Shown here piece by piece: positions 34,334-43,590 of a stretch of 60,188 bases of DNA. How positions within the stretch are numbered: position 1 is the first letter of the stretch; each line of letters begins with the position of its first letter. Under the pieces are notes generated by a model. It was not told where the DNA came from. It saw only the letters and a program-made list of their open reading frames with translations, and made no database searches. The DNA comes from a marine gamma proteobacterium HTCC2148 (GTDB lineage Bacteria; Pseudomonadota; Gammaproteobacteria; Pseudomonadales; Halieaceae): positions 1-60,188 of the forward strand of contig DS999237.1 of assembly GCA_000156295.1 (NCBI GenBank), in the 5' to 3' direction. The position numbers and the translations under genes are program-made.

Positions 34334-35704
34334 TCAGGCCATAATGGCCGGCAGTTCCTTTTGCAGTGCCATTTTCTGTTTGGTGGCCTCGCCAGTAAGG
34401 GCAAAACCAAGCAAGGCTCCGCTAGCGTCGCGGAACTCAGCTTTCACGTTGCAGCCATCGGCCTCAACCGCCCATTCGCCCTCAGCACCCTGAGCCGGTG
34501 GCGCAACGGACACTGGACAGGCCGGAACCTTGATTGTCACCGGCATAGCTGGATAGCTCACCTGGGTAGGTTCGCCACTTAAGGTCTTGGCCAAAGCGCG
34601 AGCCTGAGCCATCAAAGGTGCAACATATACCAGGACGTGGCCATCCACTTCAGCACAGTCACCCATGGCATACACGTTGGGAGCGCTAGTCTCCAGCAAA
34701 CGATTTGTCACAACCCCACGGTTGATGTCGATGCCTGATTCCTGGGCCAGTGCAGTTTGCGGGCGTACGCCCACCGCTGAGACCACCAGATCAGCGCTAA
34801 TAGTTTCACCATTGTTGAGGCTGACGCGAACACCGTTCTCCGCATTGTTAACGGCGGTGACCAGTGGCCCGAAATGGAACTTGGCGCCCTTTTCTTCCAG
34901 TGCGGTCTGCACGGCCCTGCCCGCAGGCTCCGGCAGTAATGTCGGCAAACAGTACCCCAGGGGATCGACGGTTTCAGTTTCGAAACCACCATTAATCAGG
35001 TCATTGGTGTACTCACAGCCAATCAAGCCGCCGCCAATCAGGCAAACTTTCCTGACGTTATTTTTCTTCATTGCTGTACGGAAGTCATCGTAGTCCAGCA
35101 AATCATTGACAGAGTAGACCTTGTCCAGCGCATCTCCTTCGATGGGCGGACGAATCACGTCGGCTCCCAATGCCAACACCAATTTACTGTAGTGCACAGC
35201 GGTTTCTGCGTCTCCCACTTTAATCAGCTGATTGGCGGTGTCTATGCCGCTGACTTTCGTCATGGTCCAGACGCTGGCCTTGAGCATGCGGCCCATACTG
35301 CCCGCGTCCATCTGCGCCAGATCGTCGGTAGACATGTCCTTGGTATAGCCTGTCGACAACATCGGCTTGGAATAGGAGCGGCCATCGTCGGATGTAATCA
35401 GGATCAAGGGGGTGTCCTGGTCGTGCTTGCGGAACTCTTTGGCCAGACCATAACCTGCAAGGCCGGTACCGATAATTACCACCGGCGCATGAACCTCATC
35501 AACAACTGGTTCCTCGTGGTGTGGTGTGGCGTCTACCGGAGACTCCTCCAGCAACTCAAAGTCTTCCTTGCCGACACCGCAATCAGGGCAGAGCCAATCT
35601 TCGGGTACGTCTTCCCACTTGGTTCCCGGCGCAATGCCGTCATCAGGCCAGCCTTCTTTTTCGTCATAAATAAGGCCACAGACAATACATTCCCATCTAC
35701 TCAT
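34334..35704 (-). CDS. Rubredoxin fused to rubredoxin-NAD(+) reductase
   Basis: 456 residues. Residues 1-52 are a complete rubredoxin (iron ligands Cys6, Cys9, Cys39, Cys42). Residues about 70-456 are a FAD/NAD reductase with [17 protein letters not shown] for [16 protein letters not shown] for NAD and [11 protein letters not shown] near the C-terminus. Separate rubredoxin and reductase partners normally feed electrons to alkane hydroxylases or detoxify oxygen and superoxide; here they are one chain. No alkane hydroxylase gene is in the window. Confidence 0.93.
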   Translation of the reverse strand: MSRWECIVCGLIYDEKEGWPDDGIAPGTKWEDVPEDWLCPDCGVGKEDFELLEESPVDATPHHEEPVVDEVHAPVVIIGTGLAGYGLAKEFRKHDQDTPLILITSDDGRSYSKPMLSTGYTKDMSTDDLAQMDAGSMGRMLKASVWTMTKVSGIDTANQLIKVGDAETAVHYSKLVLALGADVIRPPIEGDALDKVYSVNDLLDYDDFRTAMKKNNVRKVCLIGGGLIGCEYTNDLINGGFETETVDPLGYCLPTLLPEPAGRAVQTALEEKGAKFHFGPLVTAVNNAENGVRVSLNNGETISADLVVSAVGVRPQTALAQESGIDINRGVVTNRLLETSAPNVYAMGDCAEVDGHVLVYVAPLMAQARALAKTLSGEPTQVSYPAMPVTIKVPACPVSVAPPAQGAEGEWAVEADGCNVKAEFRDASGALLGFALTGEATKQKMALQKELPAIMA

Positions 35705-35795
35705 CGTCGTTCTCGCTTGCTCTCTCTAATTCTGGAAAGTCCTTCCCCACCGGCCACTTAAAGGCTCAGGGAAAAACAAAAATTGGGGAGGCAAC

Positions 35796-35823
35796 ACTAT
35801 AGGGTTGTGTGAAAATTGTGCAA
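35796..35823 (-). promoter_or_regulatory. Probable promoter of the rubredoxin-reductase gene
   Basis: On the minus strand TTGCAC (35818-35823) and TATAGT (35796-35801) are 16 bases apart, about 90 bases before the ATG at 35704. The match is fair to good. A plus-strand promoter for ubiC must lie in the same spacer but is not clear. Confidence 0.4.
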
Positions 35824-35907
35824 GGGCAATCTGTACTCTCCGGGATGGCAAATTAAGCCAGCTTGCGCCTTGCAAGGGGCACTCCGATAACGCATCCTCG
35901 CCTTGCC

Positions 35908-36564
35908 ATGACTCAACACCACCCCCCTGCCAATGCCCACCCCCTTCGCGCTAGCCACCGTGTCGGTGTTGAACCCCTGTGGCGTCCGGTAAAACAGCTG
36001 ACAACGGGTGCACTGGACCCAAACGTTCGCCGCTGGCTATTGGATGATGGCTCGCTCACCGGCAGGCTAATTGATCAGCAACGCGGACGCTTTCAGGTAC
36101 TGCGGCTCTACCAGGGCTGGGAGGTGCCGCTAGCCTCCGAACGCCGGTTGCTTCAAATTGGGCATCGACAGCTGGCTATTATTCGCGAAGTTGCGCTTCA
36201 GCAGGGGGACAACGCTGTGGTGTTCGCTCGCAGCGTTCTGCCGATCTCCAGCCTGACCGGCAGTTTGGCTCACCTGCGACGGTTGCAGAACAGACCGTTG
36301 GGGGCCATTTTGTTCAAAAATGCCGCAATGCGCCGCAGCCCTTTTGAAGTGGCACGCATTGGAGGGGACTGCGACTACATACCCGCACGGCTGCACCAGC
36401 AAGATGACGCCTGGGCCCGCCGTTCACGGTTCTCGATACAGGACGCCAACCTCATGGTGAGCGAAGTGTTCCTGAAAGACTTTAGCCCCTGGTCGGCAGT
36501 ACTGCCCGTACACCGCACCCAGCGAGGAAAAGTCAGCGCTGCAATTGTTGGCCCGAAACAGTAA
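35908..36564 (+). CDS. ubiC: Chorismate pyruvate-lyase
   Basis: Makes 4-hydroxybenzoate from chorismate, the first committed step of ubiquinone synthesis. 218 residues from the ATG at 35908. Blocks typical of UbiC are [32 protein letters not shown] and RPLGAILF with a basic residue following. The protein is somewhat longer than E. coli UbiC at both ends. It is followed at 32 bases by ubiA, the usual partner. Confidence 0.92.
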   Translation: MTQHHPPANAHPLRASHRVGVEPLWRPVKQLTTGALDPNVRRWLLDDGSLTGRLIDQQRGRFQVLRLYQGWEVPLASERRLLQIGHRQLAIIREVALQQGDNAVVFARSVLPISSLTGSLAHLRRLQNRPLGAILFKNAAMRRSPFEVARIGGDCDYIPARLHQQDDAWARRSRFSIQDANLMVSEVFLKDFSPWSAVLPVHRTQRGKVSAAIVGPKQ

Positions 36565-36596
36565 GCTTAGGTCCTGATCCCCCAGAAGCACCAAAA

Positions 36597-37457
36597 ATGT
36601 TGGCTCAACCCAAATTCCAGGCACTACTGCAACTGATTCGCTTTGACAAGCCGATTGGCACTTTACTGCTGCTGTGGCCCACGCTATGGGCGCTATGGAT
36701 TGCCGCAGATGGAATGCCAGACTGGAATTTGCTGATTATATTCACCCTGGGCACCTTTCTGATGCGGTCTGCCGGGTGTGTGATCAACGACCTGGCAGAC
36801 CGCCACTGGGACGGCGATGTTGGCCGCACCTCGCAGCGACCGCTGGTCACAGGCGCTGTTTCGGCGACAGAGGCCCGATTGCTGTTCATCGGCTTGCTTG
36901 CAGCTGCCTTTGTGCTGGTCCTGTTCACCAACCCATTGACGGTTAAGCTGTCTTTCATCGCCGTAGCACTGGCGTCTACTTATCCCTTTATGAAACGGTA
37001 TACGAACCTGCCGCAGGTAGTATTGGGGGCAGCGTTTTCCTGGAGTATCCCCATGGCTTTCGCCGCCCAAACGGGAGAGCTGCCGGCTAATTTATGGTTA
37101 CTTTATTTAGCCAATTTACTTTGGACGATGGCCTATGACACCAAATACGCCATGGTCGACAGGGAAGACGACCTGACAGTGGGTATTAAATCTACCGCCA
37201 TCTTGTTTGGCCAACATGACCGGCTCATTATCGGTTTATTGCAAACCACCTTTCTCATCCTGATGGTGATCGCAGGTGATCGCTTCAGTCTGCACATGCC
37301 TTATTACGCTGCATTGGTCGGAGCGGCTGCCTTGTGCGTATATCATCAATACCTGATACGCGAACGTGAACGCGACGCCTGCTTCAAGGCCTTCCTGCAC
37401 AACAACTGGGTGGGCGCTGTCATTTTTGCAGGTCTGGTCCTTAACTTCGCCCTCTAA
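36597..37457 (+). CDS. ubiA: 4-hydroxybenzoate octaprenyltransferase
   Basis: Membrane prenyltransferase that attaches the polyprenyl chain to 4-hydroxybenzoate. 286 residues with about eight hydrophobic helices. The two aspartate-rich motifs of UbiA enzymes are [15 protein letters not shown] (about 64-78) and [12 protein letters not shown] (about 181-192). Length and start ([21 protein letters not shown]) match E. coli UbiA. In operon with ubiC. Confidence 0.96.
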   Translation: MLAQPKFQALLQLIRFDKPIGTLLLLWPTLWALWIAADGMPDWNLLIIFTLGTFLMRSAGCVINDLADRHWDGDVGRTSQRPLVTGAVSATEARLLFIGLLAAAFVLVLFTNPLTVKLSFIAVALASTYPFMKRYTNLPQVVLGAAFSWSIPMAFAAQTGELPANLWLLYLANLLWTMAYDTKYAMVDREDDLTVGIKSTAILFGQHDRLIIGLLQTTFLILMVIAGDRFSLHMPYYAALVGAAALCVYHQYLIRERERDACFKAFLHNNWVGAVIFAGLVLNFAL

Positions 37458-37470
37458 CCCCGGAACTGCG

Positions 37471-38610
37471 GTGCCATTAAACGCTGAATTTATTACCAGC
37501 ATGTCTCAAGTCGACCCCGATGAATGGGAGCGGCTGTGCGGCATCGACTATCCGTTTCTGCGCCACCAGTTTTTGCTGGGTATGGAAGAATCTGGCTGCA
37601 CTACCGCAGAGAACGGCTGGCAACCCTGCCATATGCTTCTGCGGGATGACCAGCGCGCCGTTGCCGCCATGCCCCTTTATCTCAAGTCCCATTCCTACGG
37701 AGAGTACGTATTCGACTGGTCCTGGTCACAGGCATGGGAGCAAAACGGCCTCCGCTACTATCCGAAGTTGGTCAGTGCAATACCCTTCACGCCAGCCACC
37801 GGCCCCAGGCTTTGCCATTTGCCAGAGCTCAGTTCTGAAGAAGCATGGTCCATCAGCATTCGCGCTCTGGAACAGTTCTCCCGGCAGCAGGAGTTATCCA
37901 GCTGGCACCTGCTATTTCCCCGGGAAGCTGTGTCTCAGGATTTGCTGGAGCTCGGGATACATCAAAGGCGAGCGACTCAGTTTCATTGGTTCAATAACGG
38001 CTACGAGACATTCGATGATTTTCTCGCAGAGTTCAGCAGTCGTAAGCGGAAATCGCTTAAGCGCGAGCGCAGGAGAGTACAGGAGCAAGGTCTACAACTG
38101 ATAACACTGGTCGGTGATGACATTGGCGAGCAAAACTGGGAACGCTTTCATCACTTCTATCAATACACTTATGCGAAGCGCAGTGGTCACGGCGGCTACC
38201 TCACCCGGGAGTTCTTCACCCAAGTGGCTGCAGCCATGGGCGATCAGGTGATCATGGTATTGGCTCAAAAGGACGGTGAGCCGGTCGCTGGCGCTCTCTA
38301 TTTCCGCTCGGCTGACACGCTTTACGGCCGTTACTGGGGGTGTGAACAGGAATTTGACTGTTTGCACTTCGAGGCGTGCTATTACCAGGGCATTGAATTT
38401 TGTATCGAGCACGGCATAAAGCGGTTCGATCCGGGCGCTCAGGGCGAGCACAAAATTCAACGTGGGTTTCGTCCTGTCGCAACGTTTTCAAATCACTGGA
38501 TCGCAGACTCCAAACTGTCTGCTGCAGTAGGGGACTTCACTCGCAGGGAAAAGCCGCACAATGAAGCCTATCTCAAGGACGCTGCCACGCTATTACCTTT
38601 CAAGCAGTAG
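37471..38610 (+). CDS. FemAB/GNAT-like acyltransferase family protein (DUF482)
   Basis: 379 residues related to the GNAT/FemAB-like proteins formerly called DUF482 and loosely annotated as peptidoglycan-related. Recognisable blocks are YPFLRHQFLLGMEESGC, SYGEYVFDWSWSQAWEQNGLRYYPKLV, FHHFYQYTYAKRSGHGGYLTREFF and FDPGAQGEHKIQRGF. The true substrate is unknown. The start is probably GTG at 37471 (family members begin with an equivalent LNAEFI segment); ATG 37501 is the alternative. It is 13 bases after ubiA and may be in the same operon. Confidence 0.8.
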   Translation: MPLNAEFITSMSQVDPDEWERLCGIDYPFLRHQFLLGMEESGCTTAENGWQPCHMLLRDDQRAVAAMPLYLKSHSYGEYVFDWSWSQAWEQNGLRYYPKLVSAIPFTPATGPRLCHLPELSSEEAWSISIRALEQFSRQQELSSWHLLFPREAVSQDLLELGIHQRRATQFHWFNNGYETFDDFLAEFSSRKRKSLKRERRRVQEQGLQLITLVGDDIGEQNWERFHHFYQYTYAKRSGHGGYLTREFFTQVAAAMGDQVIMVLAQKDGEPVAGALYFRSADTLYGRYWGCEQEFDCLHFEACYYQGIEFCIEHGIKRFDPGAQGEHKIQRGFRPVATFSNHWIADSKLSAAVGDFTRREKPHNEAYLKDAATLLPFKQ

Positions 38611-38617
38611 TCGGCGA

Positions 38618-39217
38618 TCAGCCTTTGCGCCAAACCAGCAGGCGATTGTTGGCCGGCATCTCGATATCCTCTCTCAACTCAAAGCCGGCATTGCTGGCCA
38701 GCGCGTTCACCTTTTCAAAATCCCGAATCGCGCTGACAGGTGATTGCTGCGCCAGTCGCTGGTCAAACTGGGCATTGCTTGGAGAAGTGTATTGCCCGCC
38801 ATAATTGAACGGTCCGTAGATGACCAACAAGGTGTCGGCACGAGCCCGGTCACCCAGCTCCCCAAACAAGGCCTCTACCGAGCTCCAGGACATGATATGC
38901 AAACTATTGGCGCTGAACAGTGCGTCGGGGATTGCCTCCACAGGCCAGGGCCTGTCGCTGACATCCAACGCTTTAGGTGGAAGAAGATTAGCGCCCGAGT
39001 ATTGCGAGCAGCGGGGATTCAGGATTTCAATGTGCTGCGCCATTTCTGTGGGCTGCCATTGCAGAAACGGCATCTGGGCGCTGAACCAGGTGGCGTGCTG
39101 CCCCGTGCCCGAGGCCAGTTCCAGCACGTCCCTACAAGAGACAAAAACTCGCGAAAGAACGTCGAGAATAGGCCCCTTGTTATTCTCGCAGGCCTGGGAA
39201 TACGGCAGTGAACACAT
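38618..39217 (-). CDS. DUF938 family methyltransferase-like protein
   Basis: 199 residues. The family features are clear: SQACENNKGPILDVL, the SAM motif VLELASGTGQHATWFS, LQWQPTE and YGPFNYGGQYTSPSNAQFD. SAM binding is likely; the substrate is unknown. It lies 7 bases downstream of yaaA on the same strand and converges with the acyltransferase gene. Confidence 0.87.
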   Translation of the reverse strand: MCSLPYSQACENNKGPILDVLSRVFVSCRDVLELASGTGQHATWFSAQMPFLQWQPTEMAQHIEILNPRCSQYSGANLLPPKALDVSDRPWPVEAIPDALFSANSLHIMSWSSVEALFGELGDRARADTLLVIYGPFNYGGQYTSPSNAQFDQRLAQQSPVSAIRDFEKVNALASNAGFELREDIEMPANNRLLVWRKG

Positions 39218-39224
39218 CAGTGGT

Positions 39225-40010
39225 CTACTTGCCGCCGGGTGCCTCGTCGCGGGTAAACACCCAATCCCTGGCGGTGGATTCAGCCTTGTTAAACCGATAG
39301 CCGTCGACTCGGAATTTCTTTATTCCGTCTGGCTCGTTTAATTCCTTATCGATAATGAAGCGAGCCATCTGTCCCCGGGCTTTCTTGGCATAAAAGCTGA
39401 TGATTTTATATTTACCATTCTTCAGGTCCTTGAACACAGGCGTAATAATCTCACCCTCTAACTGTTTTGCTTTCACTGACTTGAAGTATTCATTGGACGC
39501 CAGGTTGACCAGCACTGCAGAGCCCGACTTTTTCAACTGCTTGTTAACCGCATGGGATATATCGTCGCCCCAATACTCATAGAGGTTCTTGCCGCCGCGG
39601 TTGGCAAACTTCAGGCCCATTTCCAATCGATAGGGCTGCATCAGATCCAGGGGTCGCAGCAGGCCATAAAGCCCTGACAGGATACTCAGGTGCTTTTGGG
39701 CAAAGCCCAATTGAGCCGTATTCAATGTTTCCGCTTCCAGGCCCGTGTAAACATCTCCCTTAAATGCCAGGATCGACTGCTTGGCATTATCGAGACTGAA
39801 TGGCGCTGACCAATTCATAAATCTGGCGTGGTTTAGTTCAGCAATATTTTCGCTCACGCCCATCAGCCCGCGTATATCGTCCGGGCTCATTTCCCGGGCG
39901 TCGGCTACCAGCTCACCGGCACGCTCCAGAAATAAAGGCTGGGTCGTTTTGCGGGTTGTAGGTGGAGTATCAAAATCCAGCGTTTTAGCTGGAGAAATCA
40001 CAGTCAGCAT
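39225..40010 (-). CDS. yaaA: Peroxide stress protein YaaA
   Basis: 261 residues, matching the YaaA/DUF328 family from the first residues (LTVISPAKTLDFD) through RFMNWSAPFSLDNAKQSILAF, LSGLYGLLRPLDLMQPYRLEMG and FYAKKARGQMARFII. In E. coli YaaA lowers intracellular free iron during peroxide stress and has a DNA-binding fold. The ATG at 40010 gives the family start; a longer frame to 40211 crosses the divergent dctQ gene and is rejected. Confidence 0.94.
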   Translation of the reverse strand: MLTVISPAKTLDFDTPPTTRKTTQPLFLERAGELVADAREMSPDDIRGLMGVSENIAELNHARFMNWSAPFSLDNAKQSILAFKGDVYTGLEAETLNTAQLGFAQKHLSILSGLYGLLRPLDLMQPYRLEMGLKFANRGGKNLYEYWGDDISHAVNKQLKKSGSAVLVNLASNEYFKSVKAKQLEGEIITPVFKDLKNGKYKIISFYAKKARGQMARFIIDKELNEPDGIKKFRVDGYRFNKAESTARDWVFTRDEAPGGK

Positions 40011-40110
40011 AGCATTTCGCCTGTCTTGAGTCGCTGGGCTATGGGGTGTCCCCATTCCCAAAGAGGCTATGATACTCTGCACACCGACTAATAAAAAAGA
40101 CCTGATTATC

Positions 40111-40623
40111 ATGTCGTTTGTGCACAAGCTGGTGCAAACCATAGACGCATTCACAGATCGCTCCGGCCGGGTGCTGGCCTGGTTGGCGCTGGCCATGGCA
40201 TTACTGATCACCGCGATCGTAATAATGCGCTATGGATTCAATACCGGCTCCATTTTTTCCCAGGAGCTGGTTACCTACATGCACGCAACGCTATTCATGT
40301 TGGGTACCGCCTACGCGCTCAAGCACGGCGCCCATGTTCGAGTCGATATTTTCTATCGTCAGTTCTCCGCCAGGGGCAAATCATGGATAAACGCGCTGGG
40401 TGGCGTAGTTTTCCTGATTCCGCTTTGCCTGTTTATCGTCGGTGTTAGCTGGAACTTCGTCAATGAATCGTGGGCCATGCGAGAAACCTCCTCTGAGCTG
40501 GGCGGCATCGCTGCCGTATATTTATTAAAGGCACTGATACCCCTGATGGGCATTAATCTGCTACTCCAGGCCCTGGCAGAAACCCTGCGCAGCACCTTAG
40601 AGCTGGTCGAGGGCAATACCTGA
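40111..40623 (+). CDS. dctQ: TRAP transporter small permease (DctQ)
   Basis: 170-residue membrane protein with four hydrophobic segments and the DctQ pattern SQELVTYMHATLFMLGTAYALKHGAHVRVDIFY. It partners the large permease encoded 2 bases downstream. The start at 40111 was chosen over one 14 codons earlier because the family begins close to the first helix. Confidence 0.92.
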   Translation: MSFVHKLVQTIDAFTDRSGRVLAWLALAMALLITAIVIMRYGFNTGSIFSQELVTYMHATLFMLGTAYALKHGAHVRVDIFYRQFSARGKSWINALGGVVFLIPLCLFIVGVSWNFVNESWAMRETSSELGGIAAVYLLKALIPLMGINLLLQALAETLRSTLELVEGNT

Positions 40624-40625
40624 CT

Positions 40626-41987
40626 ATGGAATATCTTTCTCTCTACCTATTCCTGGGTGTCTGCCTGCTATTAATGCTGGGTTATCCTGTGGCCTTCACT
40701 TTGGCAGGCACTGCCCTGGTCTTCGCTGTAGGCGGCATTCTCAGCGGTGTTTTTGACGCTAGCTTTTTAGCGGCATTTCCAGGCCGTGTCTTTGGCACTA
40801 TTAATAACACCACCTTAATCGCCGTGCCCCTCTTCATTCTTATGGGAACGATTCTGGAAAAATCCCGCATCGCCGAAGAGCTGCTCGACAGCATGTCCAA
40901 GTTGTTCGGGGCCATGAGAGGCGGCCTGGGTATATCGGTCGTTGTGGTGGGTATGTTTCTTGCTGCCAGTACCGGGATTGTTGGCGCCACTGTCGTCACA
41001 ATGGGCTTATTATCACTGCCCAGCATGCTCCGCGCGGGCTACAGCCCCTCACTTGCCACGGGCACGATATGTGCCACTGGAACGCTGGGACAAATTATTC
41101 CCCCATCCATTGCCCTGGTACTGCTGGGAGACATTCTCGCCAATGCCTATCAGCAAGCGCAGTTAAAAATGAATGTGTTCTCGCCAAAAACGGTTTCTGT
41201 AGGCGACTTGTTCATGGGGGCACTAATTCCAGGCCTGGTGCTGGTTGCGCTATATATTCTCTACCTTGTGATCTATGCCAAACTCAACCCCGAAGCAGCA
41301 CCCCCGGCAGAACAGGGAGAGGTGTCTGTCGGCGATATCGTTCGCGGCTTAGTGCCTCCATTACTGCTTATTGCTTCGGTATTGGGTTCCATATTGCTGG
41401 GGGCAGCCACGCCAACAGAAGCGGCGGGCTTCGGTGCCGCAGGCGCTTTGGTGTTAGCACTGATCAGGGGTCAAATGAGCGTGCAGCGATTGCGCGAAGC
41501 GGTAATAAGCACCATGGAAGTCACCTGCATGGTATTTATGATCCTGATTGGTGCGGCAATATTTTCGCTGGTCTTTCGTGGCTTTGGCGGAGAAGAACTG
41601 ATCCACAGCTTCTTTGTGGATATGCCCGGTGGTGTCATGGGGGCAACGCTGGTGGTGATGTTGGTGATTTTCCTGTTGGGATTCATCCTCGACTTCATCG
41701 AAATTACCTTTGTGGTTGTCCCCATCGTGGGCCCCATCCTGCTAGCCATGGGCCTGGATCCGGTTTGGCTGGGCATTATGATCGCCCTCAACCTGCAAAC
41801 TTCATTCCTCACACCACCGTTTGGTTTTGCCCTGTTTTACCTGCGCGGGGTGGCTCCTGAGTCGGTACCCACCGGGGCTATCTACCGCGGGGTAGTACCC
41901 TTTATACTCATTCAGTTATCGCTGATGGCAGCACTATGGATCTGGCCGCAAATGGCTACCTGGCTGCCCTCACTAATGCAGCGCTAG
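40626..41987 (+). CDS. dctM: TRAP transporter large permease (DctM)
   Basis: 453 residues with about twelve hydrophobic segments, the ion-coupled transport subunit. Typical DctM blocks: LIAVPLFILMGTILEKSRIAEELL, AASTGIVGATVVTMGLLSLPSML, ATGTLGQIIPPSIALVLLGD and NLQTSFLTPPFGFALFYLRG. Sequence style and length fit the mannitol/chloroaromatic-type or 2-oxoacid TRAP group. Follows dctQ by 2 bases. Confidence 0.94.
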   Translation: MEYLSLYLFLGVCLLLMLGYPVAFTLAGTALVFAVGGILSGVFDASFLAAFPGRVFGTINNTTLIAVPLFILMGTILEKSRIAEELLDSMSKLFGAMRGGLGISVVVVGMFLAASTGIVGATVVTMGLLSLPSMLRAGYSPSLATGTICATGTLGQIIPPSIALVLLGDILANAYQQAQLKMNVFSPKTVSVGDLFMGALIPGLVLVALYILYLVIYAKLNPEAAPPAEQGEVSVGDIVRGLVPPLLLIASVLGSILLGAATPTEAAGFGAAGALVLALIRGQMSVQRLREAVISTMEVTCMVFMILIGAAIFSLVFRGFGGEELIHSFFVDMPGGVMGATLVVMLVIFLLGFILDFIEITFVVVPIVGPILLAMGLDPVWLGIMIALNLQTSFLTPPFGFALFYLRGVAPESVPTGAIYRGVVPFILIQLSLMAALWIWPQMATWLPSLMQR

Positions 41988-42021
41988 CAACGCTCACTTT
42001 AATCCTTATCAGGTCAACGAA

Positions 42022-42414
42022 ATGAACGACATCGATAGCACACCAGTACCGCATGGAGACCTGGCACTGCAAACAGTGGCCATGCCCAAAGATACCAACC
42101 CAAACGGGGATATTTTTGGTGGCTGGTTGATGTCACAGATGGATATTGCTGGCATGGTGACTGCCGCTGAAGTAGCCGGCGGCCGAGTAGCCACGGTTGC
42201 TATTGATGCAATGGCATTTCTTACGCCTGTACACGTGGGCGCAGTCGTCACCTGCTACTGTGATGTACTGGAAATTGGCCGCAGTTCAATTCGAATTATT
42301 GTAGAGGTTTGGATCAACTCAAAACACGATGGTGAGCCGATTAAAGTCACAGAGGGCGAGTTCGTCTTTGTGGCCATTGATGACAACGGTCGCACCCGGG
42401 CCATCAGGGCTTAG
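42022..42414 (+). CDS. yciA: Acyl-CoA thioesterase YciA
   Basis: 130-residue hotdog-fold thioesterase, very close to YciA of E. coli: HGDLALQTVAMPKDTNPNGDIFGGWLMSQMDIAG contains the catalytic Asp and the start of the long helix, followed by MAFLTPVHVGAVV. It hydrolyses a broad range of acyl-CoAs. It is downstream of dctM (34 bases). Its stop overlaps the convergent dctP stop by 4 bases (42411-42414). Confidence 0.94.
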   Translation: MNDIDSTPVPHGDLALQTVAMPKDTNPNGDIFGGWLMSQMDIAGMVTAAEVAGGRVATVAIDAMAFLTPVHVGAVVTCYCDVLEIGRSSIRIIVEVWINSKHDGEPIKVTEGEFVFVAIDDNGRTRAIRA

Positions 42415-43577
42415 TAATCCTCATCTTCGAGCACCACGTCGCGCATGTTAATATAAGCCTGCTCTGAAATATGGTGATAGTTGCGTACGCCTTTATAAAA
42501 CGCTGAGTAAGACGCATAAACCTTGGCTGCCATCGGATCCTGAGCTACCAGCTTTTGCATCGCCTCCTGGGTACCCATCCACAACGCCTTAAGCACATCA
42601 TCAGGGAATCGGCGGATCTCGACACCGTGATCCTCAATCAACTCACGCAATGATTCGTTATTGCGACCGGTGTACTCGTCTAGCATGTCCTGGCTGGAAG
42701 CCCTGGCAGCCTGGCGCACAATGGCCTGCAAATCCAGAGGCAGCGCCGCTAAAGAGTCCTTGTTAATAATAAACTCAAGCACGGAACCGGGTTCATGCCA
42801 GCCGGGGTAGTAATAATACTTAGCCACCTGGTGGAAGCCGAAAATTCGATCGTTGTAGGGGCCAACCCACTCCAGGGCATCGATAACCCCGGTCTGCAAC
42901 GAAGTATAAAGCTCACTGCCCGGTAAAGTGACCGAGGTGCCTCCTGCCGCAGTAAAAACCTCACCTGCCAAGCCAGGAATGCGCATTTTCAGACCCTGCA
43001 AATCTTCAATGGAGTTGATCTCCTTATTAAACCATCCCCCCATTTGCACGCCAGTACTGCCACCGCCCATGGGCACCAGGTTGTAGGGTGCATAAGCCTC
43101 CTCCCACAGTTCTAGGCCGCCACCATAATGCAACCAGCCGAACGTCTCCTGGGCATTCAAACCAAAGGGTACCGCGGTAAAAAACACCGATGATGGAACC
43201 TTGCCCTTCCAGTAGTATGCCGCGCCGTGTCCCGCATCAGCGACGCCTTGAGACACCGCGTCAAACACGCCCAGTGCCGGCACGATCTCTCCGCCGCCAT
43301 AAACCCGAATTTTAAGGCGGCCATTGCTCATTTCATCCACCATAGTGGCCAGATTTTCAGCTGCCGAGCCAAGCCCAGGAAAATTCTTGGGCCATGTAGT
43401 CACCAGCTTCCACTCAAACTGTTCATTGGAGGTCGCCACGACCTCGCCGGCACTGCCACCACTATTTTGGTTCCCGGCTTTGTCTGCCGCCCACAAACCC
43501 AGCACCGCGACCAAAGCCGCAACCAGGGTTAAAATAATGATGGGTGAATAGCGCCTTTCTGTTTCGCCCTGTGCCAT
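42411..43577 (-). CDS. dctP: TRAP transporter substrate-binding protein (DctP), 2-oxoacid/lactate type
   Basis: 388 residues. An N-terminal hydrophobic segment (about 11-29) serves as signal or membrane anchor, followed by a TRAP receptor domain (FEWKLVTTWPKNFPGLGSAAENLA, GGGEIVPALGVFDAVSQGVADAGHG, TGVIDALEWVGPYNDRIFGFHQVAKYYYYPGW). These blocks resemble receptors for 2-oxoacids and lactate (TakP-like) rather than C4-dicarboxylates. It lies on the strand opposite dctQM, beyond yciA and 13 bases downstream of uvrD, an uncommon arrangement. It very likely serves dctQM all the same. Confidence 0.9.
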   Translation of the reverse strand: MAQGETERRYSPIIILTLVAALVAVLGLWAADKAGNQNSGGSAGEVVATSNEQFEWKLVTTWPKNFPGLGSAAENLATMVDEMSNGRLKIRVYGGGEIVPALGVFDAVSQGVADAGHGAAYYWKGKVPSSVFFTAVPFGLNAQETFGWLHYGGGLELWEEAYAPYNLVPMGGGSTGVQMGGWFNKEINSIEDLQGLKMRIPGLAGEVFTAAGGTSVTLPGSELYTSLQTGVIDALEWVGPYNDRIFGFHQVAKYYYYPGWHEPGSVLEFIINKDSLAALPLDLQAIVRQAARASSQDMLDEYTGRNNESLRELIEDHGVEIRRFPDDVLKALWMGTQEAMQKLVAQDPMAAKVYASYSAFYKGVRNYHHISEQAYINMRDVVLEDEDY

Positions 43578-43590
43578 TGCAATTTCCTTG

